Source: Caenispirillum bisanense (GTDB taxonomy: Bacteria > Pseudomonadota > Alphaproteobacteria > Rhodospirillales > Rhodospirillaceae). Taken from it: a stretch of DNA of 64,000 nucleotides. The translations under genes and the position numbers were made by a program. Below, in pieces: positions 26,820 through 35,081 of this stretch (its first letter is position 1; each line of letters opens with the position of its first letter). The DNA is taken from assembly GCF_900230255.1 (NCBI RefSeq), contig NZ_OCNJ01000004.1:248001-312000 (forward strand), written 5' to 3'. The notes under the pieces were generated by a model. It was not told the DNA's origin, did not search any database, and worked only from the letters and a program-made list of their open reading frames with translations.

Positions 26820-27182
26820 TCAGCCGGCCTTCACCATGGGGCCGCAGGACGACCCGCCGAGGATGTGCAGGTGCAGGTGCGGCACCTCCTGGTGACCGTG
26901 CTCGCCGGTGTTGGAGATGATGCGGTAGCCGGTCTTGTCGACGCCGGTCTGCTTGACGATGAGCCCGACGGCCTTCCACAGCGCCGCCTGCTCGACGTCG
27001 GAGGCCTCGGCGGCGAAGGTGGTGGCGTCCTCGTAAGGGCCCTTGGGGATGACCAGGACGTGGACCGGGCGCTTGGGCGCGATGTCCTCGAAGGCCAGCA
27101 CGTGATCGTCCTCGTAGACCTTCTTGCACGGGATCTCGCCGCGCAGGATCTTGGCGAAGATGTTGTTCTGGTCGTAGGCCAT
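26820..27182 (-). CDS. HIT-family nucleotide hydrolase/transferase
   Basis: A 120-residue histidine-triad protein (HINT type), which hydrolyses phosphoramidate or adenylate links on nucleotides. The motif HLHLHILGG is near the C-terminus and the N-terminal NNIFAKILRGEIPCKKVYEDD and HVLVIPK are typical. I placed the start at ATG 27182, preceded by GGAG; the open frame upstream runs through the intergenic repeat and is spurious. It lies downstream of hisE on the same strand, beyond the repeat region. Confidence 0.92.
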   Translation of the reverse strand: MAYDQNNIFAKILRGEIPCKKVYEDDHVLAFEDIAPKRPVHVLVIPKGPYEDATTFAAEASDVEQAALWKAVGLIVKQTGVDKTGYRIISNTGEHGHQEVPHLHLHILGGSSCGPMVKAG

Positions 27183-27210
27183 CGCGAAGGGGCTCCTTTG
27201 GGTTTGGGCT

Positions 27211-27527
27211 GTCGTGATCGTGACCGATCCCGCCAGCGCCCTCAAGCGCCGGGCGGGCGCTCCTCGCGCCCTTGGCTCCCGCGGCAGGGGCCGCGCGGCG
27301 CAGTCGCGCCGTCCGTCCCGCCCGGGGCGGGCCGGCAGTCGGCCGGTCGTCGTGATCGTGACCGATCCCGCCTGCGCCCTCAAGCGCCGGGCGGGCGCTC
27401 CTCACGCCCTTGGCTCCCGTGGCAGGGGCCGCGCGGCGCAGTCGCGCCGTCCGTCCCGCACAGGGCGGGCCGGGGTCGGCCGGTCGTCGTGATCGTGACC
27501 GATCCCGCCAGCGCCCTCAAGCGCCGG
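27211..27527 (+). repeat. GC-rich intergenic repeat, two and a third tandem copies
   Basis: Units start with GTCGTGATCG at 27211, 27349 and 27486, giving periods of 138 and 137 bases; the third copy stops after about 42 bases. Each unit has a core beginning CGCCCTCAAG (27238 in the first) with internal stem-forming stretches such as GCGGCAGGGGCCGC. The core reappears at about 55.46 kb in the opposite orientation with only about two changes in 62 bases, so this is a dispersed family. It fills the gap between hisE and the HIT gene. Open frames through it are repeat artefacts. Confidence 0.9.
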
Positions 27528-27534
27528 TCACCCG

Positions 27535-27864
27535 TCAGGACTTGCGGGCCGCCTTTTCCGCCAAGCCCGAAAGCCCGACGCGGCGCTCCAGTTCGCCGTA
27601 GACTTCGGCCGGCGCCACGCCGGCGTCGGCCCACAGCACCAGCAGGTGATAGAGCAGGTCGGCGCTTTCGCTCACCACCTCGTCGCGGCCTTCGGATACG
27701 GCAGCGAGCGCGCATTCCACGCCCTCTTCGCCGACCTTCTGGGCGATCTTCTTGCGGCCCTTGGCGAACAGCTTGGCGGTATAGCTGGTGTCGGCGTCGG
27801 CGCCCTTGCGGCCCTCGATCACCGTATACAGGCGGTCGAGCACGGCGGCGGTGGCTTCGCTCAT
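27535..27864 (-). CDS. hisE: Phosphoribosyl-ATP pyrophosphatase
   Basis: HisE removes pyrophosphate from phosphoribosyl-ATP, step 2 of histidine synthesis. The 109-residue product shows the MazG-like helical pattern KIAQKVGEEGVECALAA and ESADLLYHLLVLW with the metal-binding acidic residues. It overlaps nothing; hisF lies 13 bases upstream and the genes share a transcript. Stop falls only eight bases from the repeat region. Confidence 0.95.
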   Translation of the reverse strand: MSEATAAVLDRLYTVIEGRKGADADTSYTAKLFAKGRKKIAQKVGEEGVECALAAVSEGRDEVVSESADLLYHLLVLWADAGVAPAEVYGELERRVGLSGLAEKAARKS

Positions 27865-27877
27865 GGGCTGGTCTCCG

Positions 27878-28636
<759 letters not shown>

Positions 28637-28677
28637 CTGCGTGTCCTTGCTTACTTCTCGCCGGTCGGTCGGTTTTG

Positions 28678-28790
28678 AACCACCAAGACACCAAGGCACC
28701 AAGGAGACTTTATCCAGTTCCTCCCGAGGGGCCTGTCCCCGACCGCCTGCGCGCGGGAGCGTTCTCTTGGTGTCTTGGTGTCTTGGTGGT
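28678..28790. repeat. CACCAAG inverted repeat between hisA and hisF
   Basis: The left arm (28678-28707) reads AACCACCAAGACACCAAGGC and onwards; the right arm (28763-28790) is its near-perfect complement (TCTCTTGGTGTCTTGGTGTC...), differing by one base and one small indel over about 28 bases. The arms are made of an 8-9-base CACCAAG-type motif repeated three times and flank a GC-rich 55-base centre. It sits inside the his operon, so transcribed RNA would form a long hairpin. Confidence 0.9.
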
Positions 28791-28808
28791 CAACCCGCTC
28801 TCGACCCG

Positions 28809-29540
28809 TCAGCCCTTCAGCACCGCCAGCGCCTCGGCCAGGTCGATGCGGCCGTCGTAGAGGGCGCGGCCGGAGATGACGCCGACGATGCCGGTGTCCT
28901 GGCGCGCCTTCAGCACCTTCAGGTCGTCGATGGACGCAACGCCGCCCGAGGCGATGACCGGCGTGGTCAGGCGCGCGGCCAGGGCCGCCGTCGCCTCGAC
29001 GTTCGGTCCCTGCAAGGCGCCGTCGCGGTCGATGTCGGTGTAGATGATGGCGGCGACGCCTGCGTCCTCGAACTTCAGCGCCAGGTCGACGGCCGTCATT
29101 TCGCTGGTCTCGGCCCAGCCTTCCACCGCCACCATACCGTCGCGGGCGTCGATGCCGACGGCGATGCGGCCGGGGTGCGCCTTGCAGGCGTCGATCACCA
29201 GTTCCGGATGGCGCAGGGCGACGGTGCCGAGGATGACGCGGCGGATGCCCTTCTCCAGCCACAGGTCGATGGTGGCGCGGTCGCGGATGCCGCCGCCGAG
29301 CTGCACCGGCACGTCCGGCCCCATGACGGCGAGGATCTGCTCCACCGCCTCGGCGTTCACCGGCTTGCCGGCGAAGGCGCCGTTGAGGTCGACGACGTGC
29401 AGCCACTCGCAGCCGGCGTCCTTGAACAGGCGGGCCTGATCGGCGGGGGAGGTGTTGAAGACGGTGGCCTTGTCCATCTCGCCTTTCAGCAGGCGGACGC
29501 AGGACCCGTCCTTCAGGTCGATGGCGGGGAAAAGGATCAT
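28809..29540 (-). CDS. hisA: Phosphoribosylformimino-AICAR ribonucleotide isomerase
   Basis: HisA isomerises ProFAR to PRFAR in histidine synthesis. The 243-residue barrel starts [12 protein letters not shown] with catalytic Asp8, and shows VQLGGGIRD and VIASGGVAS phosphate-binding loops. Its ATG overlaps the hisH stop (ATGA, 29537-29540), so hisH and hisA are coupled. The downstream gap to hisF contains the CACCAAG inverted repeat. Confidence 0.97.
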   Translation of the reverse strand: MILFPAIDLKDGSCVRLLKGEMDKATVFNTSPADQARLFKDAGCEWLHVVDLNGAFAGKPVNAEAVEQILAVMGPDVPVQLGGGIRDRATIDLWLEKGIRRVILGTVALRHPELVIDACKAHPGRIAVGIDARDGMVAVEGWAETSEMTAVDLALKFEDAGVAAIIYTDIDRDGALQGPNVEATAALAARLTTPVIASGGVASIDDLKVLKARQDTGIVGVISGRALYDGRIDLAEALAVLKG

Positions 29541-30178
29541 GGAGCCCAACGCAGGAAGTTGCCGAGGAGCGTCAGGCCGGTGGCCTGGCTCTTCTCCGGG
29601 TGGAACTGGGTGCCGACCATGGTGTCGCGGCCGACGAGCGCCGTCAGCGTGCCGCCGTACTCCATGGTGGCGAGGCGGTGCGCCGGGTTTTCCGGCACCA
29701 GATGATAGCTGTGCACGAAGTAGGCGTGATCGCCGGGCGCAATGCCGGCGAGGATGGGGTGGCCGGGCTCGAAGGCCAGCTCGTTCCAGCCCATGTGCGG
29801 CACCTTGAGCGTCGGGTCGGCGGGGCGGATGCGCACCACCTCGCCCGGGATCCACCCCAGGCCGGCGACGTCGCGGTGCTCGCGCCCGACGGAGGCCATG
29901 AGCTGCATGCCGACGCAGATGCCGAGGAAGGGGCGGCCCTTGTCGATCACCGTCTCGGTCAGGGCCTCCACCATGCCCGGCACGGCGTCGAGGCCGCGGC
30001 GGCAATCGGCGAAGGCACCGACGCCCGGCAGCACGATGCGGTCGGCGGCGCGCACGGCGTCGGCGTCGGCGGTGACCAGGACGGTTTCGGACGCGCCCGA
30101 TTCGGCCACCACGCGCTCCAGCGCCTTGGCGGCCGAGCGCAGGTTGCCCGATCCGTAATCGATGATGGCGACGGTCAT
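29537..30178 (-). CDS. hisH: Imidazole glycerol phosphate synthase, glutamine amidotransferase subunit
   Basis: HisH releases ammonia from glutamine for HisF. The 213-residue product begins [20 protein letters not shown] and has the catalytic triad Cys88 (LGICVGMQ), His193 and Glu195 (FHPEKSQ). It is the first gene of this his cluster (hisH-hisA-hisF-hisE); hisB, often upstream of hisH in alphaproteobacteria, is replaced here by a divergent protease gene. The promoter candidate lies about 60-90 bases upstream. Confidence 0.97.
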   Translation of the reverse strand: MTVAIIDYGSGNLRSAAKALERVVAESGASETVLVTADADAVRAADRIVLPGVGAFADCRRGLDAVPGMVEALTETVIDKGRPFLGICVGMQLMASVGREHRDVAGLGWIPGEVVRIRPADPTLKVPHMGWNELAFEPGHPILAGIAPGDHAYFVHSYHLVPENPAHRLATMEYGGTLTALVGRDTMVGTQFHPEKSQATGLTLLGNFLRWAP

Positions 30179-30238
30179 GAAAACGTTCCCACGGAAGCGG
30201 CGGGGGCCGGATGCCCGGCATATAGGACGGTCGCAGGC

Positions 30239-30266
30239 TTTGTAACAGGAAGGGCCGCGCCGTCAA
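30239..30266 (-). promoter_or_regulatory. Possible promoter of the his cluster
   Basis: On the minus strand, TTGACG (30266-30261) and TACAAA (30244-30239) are 16 bases apart, upstream of hisH. A TATATG lies further downstream as an alternative -10. Confidence 0.45.
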
Positions 30267-30352
30267 AGCCTTCCCGCGCGGCTTGCAGGGTCATGGCGCT
30301 CCCGCTACACTCCGCTCGCAATGGTTTTGCAACCGACGGGGGAGGGGCCGTC

Positions 30353-31729
30353 ATGGGGCGGGGGTGGATGATGGGCACGGCGGCGCTGGCCGCCGTTGCG
30401 GCCCTGGGCGGCTGCGGGTCGGGCATGCCGATCCCGGCCGTGGAGATGCGGCCGCCGCCGGAGATGGGGTTCGAGCGCACGCTGGCGACCCTGCGCTTCC
30501 ACGGCGCCACCATCGCCATCCCGCCCGGCACCACCATCGGCGGCTACGGCGGCAATCTGTGGCAGTGCGCCGGGCGCAGCGATCCCATCGCCTGGCAGAT
30601 GTCGCGCACCGAGGTGTTCAGCCGCAGTTTCTCCGACATCTTCTACGACCGCCTGAACCTCGCCGGCTACCGCACCACCGGCGACCCCAGCAACCTGTTC
30701 GCCGACATCGAACGCGGCCGGCCGCGCACCGACTATCTGGTCGGCGCCCGCATCGACGAGATCCGCCTCGACATCTGCCACCAGCGCGACCTGCTGACCG
30801 GCGACGAAAAGTTCCTGAAGACCGGCCAGGGTTATGTGCGGGTGCAGTGGCAGGTGTTCAGCCAGGCCCTGCGCAAGGTGGTGTGGCAGGCGACCACCGA
30901 GGGCGTGGCGACCCTGGAAGACCCCTCGCCCATGGCGGTCCAGCTGCTCATCAACGGCGCCTTCGGCACGGCCGCGAGCAACTTCGCGGCGGAGCCCCGC
31001 CTGCTGGAGCTGGTCAGCCGCGACCCGACCCAATTCGCCGTCGCCGACCGCCAGACCGGCCCGACGCCCCTGCTGGTGCCGCAGCGCCCCTTGCGCACGA
31101 CGCCGCTCGTCGACGATGCCGACGCCGTGCGCGCCGCCGTCGCCACGGTGGACACCGGCACCGGCCACGGCTCGGCGGTCTTCATCGCCCCGAGCCTCTT
31201 GCTGACCAACCACCACGTCGTCGAAGGCCACGAGTCGGTGATGGTGCGCGACGCCTCCGGCCGGTTCCGCAAGGCCGACGTGTTGCGGCGCGACGGCCGG
31301 CGCGACGTCGCCCTGCTGCAACTGGCGGAAACGGTGGCCGAGGCCTCGGTGCTGCCGATCCGCCTGACGCCGCCGCCGGCCATCGGCGAGGAGGTCTTCG
31401 TGGTCGGCACGCCCGGCATGAAGGGGCTGGCCGGCACGGTGACGCGCGGCATCGTCTCCGGCTTCCCGCGCAACGACCGCGGCCTCACCGACATCCAGGC
31501 CGACGCCGCCGTCTCGCTGGGCAACAGCGGCGGCGCCCTGGTGGACGGGCGCGGCAACCTGATCGGCCTGACCTACGCCGGCTTCCAGACCGACGGCGGC
31601 GCGCCGCTCGGCCTCAACCTGTTCATCGGCATCGCCGACGCCCTCGCCAAGCTGGGCCTGGTGGTGGAGGAACCGCTGCCGGCCGGCGCCGAACCGTGGG
31701 ACGACTACCCGACGGCCCCTGCGAACTGA
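30353..31729 (+). CDS. Lipoprotein with N-terminal unknown domain and trypsin-like protease domain
   Basis: A 458-residue precursor with lipobox ALGGC (about residue 22). Residues about 40-230 form a domain I do not recognise, with two cysteines and a pattern (SFSDIFYDRLNLAGY) like envelope lipoproteins of the YajG/curli-assembly type. The C-terminal part (about 260-440) is a HtrA/trypsin-like serine protease with His288 (TNHHVVEG), Asp318 (RRDVALLQ) and Ser392 (LGNSGGALV), all intact; no PDZ domain follows. It would act in the periplasm or at the outer membrane. GGAGG precedes ATG 30353. Divergent from hisH and followed by a strong terminator. Confidence 0.82.
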   Translation: MGRGWMMGTAALAAVAALGGCGSGMPIPAVEMRPPPEMGFERTLATLRFHGATIAIPPGTTIGGYGGNLWQCAGRSDPIAWQMSRTEVFSRSFSDIFYDRLNLAGYRTTGDPSNLFADIERGRPRTDYLVGARIDEIRLDICHQRDLLTGDEKFLKTGQGYVRVQWQVFSQALRKVVWQATTEGVATLEDPSPMAVQLLINGAFGTAASNFAAEPRLLELVSRDPTQFAVADRQTGPTPLLVPQRPLRTTPLVDDADAVRAAVATVDTGTGHGSAVFIAPSLLLTNHHVVEGHESVMVRDASGRFRKADVLRRDGRRDVALLQLAETVAEASVLPIRLTPPPAIGEEVFVVGTPGMKGLAGTVTRGIVSGFPRNDRGLTDIQADAAVSLGNSGGALVDGRGNLIGLTYAGFQTDGGAPLGLNLFIGIADALAKLGLVVEEPLPAGAEPWDDYPTAPAN

Positions 31730-31735
31730 CGAAGA

Positions 31736-31768
31736 AAGGCCCGCAGCGGGGGAACCGCTGCGGGCCTT
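31736..31768. terminator. Bidirectional terminator
   Basis: AAGGCCCGCAGCGG (31736-31749) pairs perfectly with CCGCTGCGGGCCTT (31755-31768). It lies seven bases after the protease stop and about 70 bases after the convergent OmpA-like gene; T-rich tails exist on both strands. Confidence 0.8.
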
Positions 31769-31838
31769 GGGCCGGTGCGCGCCGCCCCGGTGAGGGGGGC
31801 GAGGGGGTCAGGGCGACGGCCCCCGGCGCCGTCGGTGG

Positions 31839-32822
31839 TTACCGCATGGTGGTGGCGGTGCCGGTGGAGCCCATGGTGGCGCCGGTCATGCCGCTCTCGC
31901 CGCCGGCCGCCATGCTGGACTGCTGCATGCCGCCGGCGCCCATGCCGGTGTTCATGCCGTCCATGGAGGCCATGGGCGCGGTGCCGGTCCCCTGGATGGT
32001 GACGCGGCGGTTCTCCGGCTCGCGGACGCCGTCGCCGGTCGGCACGCGCGGATCGCTCTCGCCCTTCCAGTCGACGATCATGCGATCGCGGGCGACGCCG
32101 CGGGTCTGCAGGGCGGAGGCGACGTTCTCGGCACGCTCCCGCGACAGGCCGACGTTGTAGTCGGACGGGCCGGAGGTATCGGCGTGGCCGGTGACGTTCA
32201 GGCGCATCTGCGGATTGTCCTGCGCCACGTTGGCCATGGCGTCCAGCATCTGGGTCGCTTCGGCCGGCAGGCGCGCCACGTCCCAATCGAAGAACACCAG
32301 CACCGGCGGCGGGCCTTCCACCTGGGTCACCACCTCGCCACCGCGCTGCTGCATGGCGGCCAGGAAGCCTTCGCGGCACTTGGCGATGTGGTCGTACTGC
32401 CAGCCTTCCTCGGCCTGCTCGACCCAGCAGTCGTAATTGGCCTGGGCGGAGGCGGCGGCCTGCGGATTGTCCTCGCGGAAGCCGTCCTGGTAGGCGCCGA
32501 CCAGGGTGGCGCGAGCCTGCTTCAGCTCGGCCATCCAGTCTTCGCGCTCGATGTCCCACTCTTCCGGGTTCTCGGGCGCGACGCGCTTGCCCTCGGCGGC
32601 GGCCAGCGCCTTGTCGGCGAAGTGGTCGGCGTCGGGCCAGTCGTACATCTCGTCGGCCTCGAAGCGCGTGTAGTCGCCGTAGTCCTTGGCCAGTTCCTGG
32701 GTGAAGGCGGAACCGCCCGACGGGGCGACGGCCTTGGCGTTCTCGATCTTTGCGCCGCTCGCACAAGCGGTGAGCGCCAGAACAGCGGACGCGGGCAGGG
32801 CAATCTTCATAAACGTATGCAT
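31839..32822 (-). CDS. OmpA-family lipoprotein with a Met-rich tail
   Basis: A 327-residue precursor with lipobox LTAC. A central helical region with DYTRFEADEMYDWPDADHFADKA precedes an OmpA-like peptidoglycan-binding domain (VFFDWDVARL, VTGHADTSGPSDYNVGLSRERA) and a C-terminal tail of about 45 residues rich in Met, Gly and Ser. I chose ATG 32822, nine bases after AGGAGG; ATG 32828 is also in frame but only three bases from it. It follows the ECF sigma gene on the same strand, separated by that gene's terminator. Likely role: outer-membrane/cell-wall anchoring. Confidence 0.8.
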   Translation of the reverse strand: MHTFMKIALPASAVLALTACASGAKIENAKAVAPSGGSAFTQELAKDYGDYTRFEADEMYDWPDADHFADKALAAAEGKRVAPENPEEWDIEREDWMAELKQARATLVGAYQDGFREDNPQAAASAQANYDCWVEQAEEGWQYDHIAKCREGFLAAMQQRGGEVVTQVEGPPPVLVFFDWDVARLPAEATQMLDAMANVAQDNPQMRLNVTGHADTSGPSDYNVGLSRERAENVASALQTRGVARDRMIVDWKGESDPRVPTGDGVREPENRRVTIQGTGTAPMASMDGMNTGMGAGGMQQSSMAAGGESGMTGATMGSTGTATTMR

Positions 32823-32992
32823 GGTCATTAGCCTCCTCGAATGCTCGCTATACGGAGGGTCGTGGCGGGTTTGTCTTCTGAACGCGCGTACCGCAACCAG
32901 GGTTCGAAGACTTCGCCGACTCTTCGCCGCGACCGAGTCGAAAGGAGGAGGAGACGGGCCGGAAAGGGGCAGTCGGCCCCCGATCCACAACG

Positions 32993-33027
32993 AAAAACGG
33001 CCCCGGGCATGGAGCCGCGGGGCCGTT
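32993..33027 (-). terminator. Terminator of the ECF sigma gene
   Basis: AACGGCCCCG (32996-33005) pairs with CGGGGCCGTT (33018-33027); on the minus strand the stem is followed by TTTTT (32997-32993). Confidence 0.8.
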
Positions 33028-33065
33028 TCCGGCGTTCGGGGGAAGGGTCTGCCCGGCCGGTCGGA

Positions 33066-33563
33066 TCAGGTGAGGTCGCCCTCGGACATCTGCAGCACGG
33101 TGCGCAGGTTGGCGCGGCCGCGGGACAGGCGTGACTTCATGGTGCCGACGGGGAGCGAGGTTTCGCCGGCGGCTTCCTGGTGGCTGCGCTCTTCCATGCC
33201 GAGCATCATCACCGCGGCGCGTTCCTGTTCCGACAGGGCCTCCATGGCGGCCACCGTCTCCTTCAGGTAGACGGAGTGCATCTGGTTCGGCCGGGCGACC
33301 GTCGATTCGTCGTGCACCGCCTGCTGCATGTAGCGGTACGACACGGCGTCGCGGCGCTTCTGGCTGATGAAGACGTTGCGCATCATGGTGAACAGCCACG
33401 AGCGGAGGTTGGTGCCGGGCTTGTAGAGGTCCCACTTGCGGATGGCACGCTCAACGCAATCCTGGACCAGATCGTTGGCATCGTCCTCGCTGCGCGCCAG
33501 GGAGCGGGCATAGCGCTTCAGGTCGGGGATCAGCGCCTCGATCTGCATGTTGGCCGTGCTCAT
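33066..33563 (-). CDS. ECF-type RNA polymerase sigma factor
   Basis: A 165-residue sigma-70-family factor with regions 2 (DLVQDCVERAIRKWDLYKPGTNLRSWLF) and 4 (AMEALSEQERAAVMMLGMEERSHQEAAGE with helix SLPVGTMKSRLSRGRANL), and no other domains. The overall pattern resembles the EcfG-like general stress or ECF26/ECF15 groups of alphaproteobacteria, but the usual neighbours (nepR, phyR, or an anti-sigma gene) are not adjacent, so the group and signal are uncertain. ATG 33563 has GGAG upstream. The upstream intergenic region is about 450 bases long and no autoregulatory motif is clear to me. Confidence 0.85.
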   Translation of the reverse strand: MSTANMQIEALIPDLKRYARSLARSEDDANDLVQDCVERAIRKWDLYKPGTNLRSWLFTMMRNVFISQKRRDAVSYRYMQQAVHDESTVARPNQMHSVYLKETVAAMEALSEQERAAVMMLGMEERSHQEAAGETSLPVGTMKSRLSRGRANLRTVLQMSEGDLT

Positions 33564-33989
33564 CGCGAACTCCTTAGGCTCTGTGTCTCGTCTTGTGGCG
33601 GGGGCCGGGCCGGTCGTTCATCTCGCCGGAGCTGCGCGGGCCGCCCGCCTTCCATGTCCCGAGGATGCCGCGAGGGGCCGTAAAGCCTCCATGTGGCCTT
33701 GGCGGAGGGGGCATAAAATGATCGTGGGTGGGTCGCCGGGCTGTGGCAGACGGTCACAGCGGGCGCCCGAAGCCGCCGGACTCCGCGGCACAGGCGCATT
33801 TCGGCAACCATGGTGGAGGCGCCGCCACCGCCGCGCTTCCGGGGCCGTCGGCATAAAGGGTCCGTAAAATACGGCGGGATTGGGCGCAAAATACCGCTTT
33901 CGTCACAGCCCGCTCACAGGCTGTAGCGGCCGGCGGGGCGCGGCCGTGGCATATGGCGGCCGCCGTCGAAACGTCGTTGCGGAAAAAGG
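33564..33989. other. Long intergenic region upstream of the sigma factor gene
   Basis: About 425 bases between the sigma start and the terminator of the next minus-strand gene. I see no gene. A few AT-rich patches (CATAAAATG near 33711, CCGTAAAATACGG near 33863) could be promoter elements for the sigma gene, but no clear -35/-10 pair is evident. Confidence 0.5.
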
Positions 33990-34016
33990 AAAAAGCCGCC
34001 CCGCGGCGGAGCGGCT
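33990..34016 (-). terminator. Terminator overlapping the stop of a small gene
   Basis: On the minus strand AGCCGC and GCGGCT arms (34016-34011 and 33999-33994), with an inner CCGCC/GGCGG alternative stem, are followed by TTTTTCC. The stem begins inside the TAG stop of the preceding gene. Confidence 0.6.
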
Positions 34017-34281
34017 ACAGCAGCGCCCGGGCGGCGCGGGCGCGGGCGGCCTGGCGGGCGGCCTCGTCGGCGGCGTCGGGGCGGACGTCGTCGGCGGCGG
34101 CGATGCGCTCGGCCTCCACCGACCAGCGCTCGAGCACGGTGGCCTTCTGTTCGGGCGTCAGAACGCCGGAGGCCACCACGTCGTCGGGATCGTCGAACAC
34201 CGTCGTCGGATCGAGCATGGCCGCATCCAGGTCCACCGGCTGAAGCGGATCGCGGCGGGGGAGCCCGGAGCCGGCGGTCAT
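34015..34281 (-). CDS. Small acidic protein of unknown function
   Basis: An 88-residue protein with no membrane segment. Residues about 22-60 (MLDPTTVFDDPDDVVASGVLTPEQKATVLERW) match a short pattern I have seen in small alphaproteobacterial proteins next to DUF-type membrane proteins, but I cannot name a family. It ends in an Ala/Arg helix (EAARQAARARAARALL). It follows the small membrane protein gene after four bases, so they form an operon. Confidence 0.55.
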   Translation of the reverse strand: MTAGSGLPRRDPLQPVDLDAAMLDPTTVFDDPDDVVASGVLTPEQKATVLERWSVEAERIAAADDVRPDAADEAARQAARARAARALL

Positions 34282-34285
34282 GGCG

Positions 34286-34618
34286 TCAGCCCCGGTCGCG
34301 GCGGTCGGGACGCTCGGCCGGCCGCGGACGGCGGGCGCCGTCCCACGAGCCGCGTTCCGATGCGGTCAGGCCGGTGCCGAGGCGTGCCGGGCCGTCGCGC
34401 GTGACGACGGCGCCGTCGTCCGCACCGCCGGCCTGCCGCTCGGCGGCCCGTCGCAGGGCCAGGGAAACGGCGGCCACCAGGAAGCCGATGCCGAAGACCA
34501 CGGCGAGCAAACGCGCCAATGCCGCTGCCGTCGGCTCGGCCCCACTTTCGAAGGTGGTGAAGCCGAACAGCGCAGACATCACCGCCAGAATGAAGAAAGT
34601 CATAGCGGCATAGGTCAT
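34286..34618 (-). CDS. Small membrane protein, DUF1328-like
   Basis: A 110-residue protein with two hydrophobic helices (MTYAAMTFFILAVMSALFGF and LARLLAVVFGIGFLVAAVSL) and a disordered basic C-terminus. The helix pair and SALFGF pattern resemble the DUF1328/YtjA small membrane proteins associated with stress responses; the extra tail is unusual. ATG 34618 is the first start; ATG 34603 is possible. Co-transcribed with the small acidic protein gene downstream. Confidence 0.55.
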   Translation of the reverse strand: MTYAAMTFFILAVMSALFGFTTFESGAEPTAAALARLLAVVFGIGFLVAAVSLALRRAAERQAGGADDGAVVTRDGPARLGTGLTASERGSWDGARRPRPAERPDRRDRG

Positions 34619-35081
34619 GCGGCTACCAAAGTCCCTCTACACGTTCCAGCCCACCGCCCGTGGCGGATGGGCCGCTCGACGCCTCTCCCGGTTCGGCGGA
34701 CGGCCGTCGATGGCGCGCCGTCTCTGCCGCTCCGACTCGTGGCCGGACAAGAGAAAGATCAGGGCCTGCGCCCTTCTTCACCGGGAGGCATACACCGATC
34801 AAACGTCAGATTTGACCAACGGTTGCCAGGATGGAGGGTATTTTATGGGGGTTGCTGCACTGCAAAAACCCCCGGAATTTCATCGGACGCGAGTCGGGAA
34901 GCCCGCGCCGGAGGGGAAAAACGCGGCAACACAACGACATGCTGCATCCGGCCCGTCGCGGCTGCGGACCGGGCGGGCGACGCGGCGGGATCGCCACCCC
35001 TTCCGATTTTTGCGGTCGCGGTAGAAAAAGGCGGGCCCCCTGCCTCGCCGGCGGCAGAGGGTACGCCACCCGCTTCGGACC
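34619..35081. other. Long intergenic region with a strong hairpin
   Basis: About 460 bases without a convincing gene. At 34847-34873 GGGGGTTGC pairs with GCAA...CCCCC through a small bulge, giving a stable stem-loop that is not followed by a T-run on either strand. The area around it (34795-34850) is AT-rich for this genome. Otherwise nothing recognised. Confidence 0.5.

Noticed and set aside
26820-27383. N-terminally extended HIT protein reading through the intergenic repeat
   Set aside because: The added residues are translated repeat units; the family start with a good Shine-Dalgarno is at 27182.
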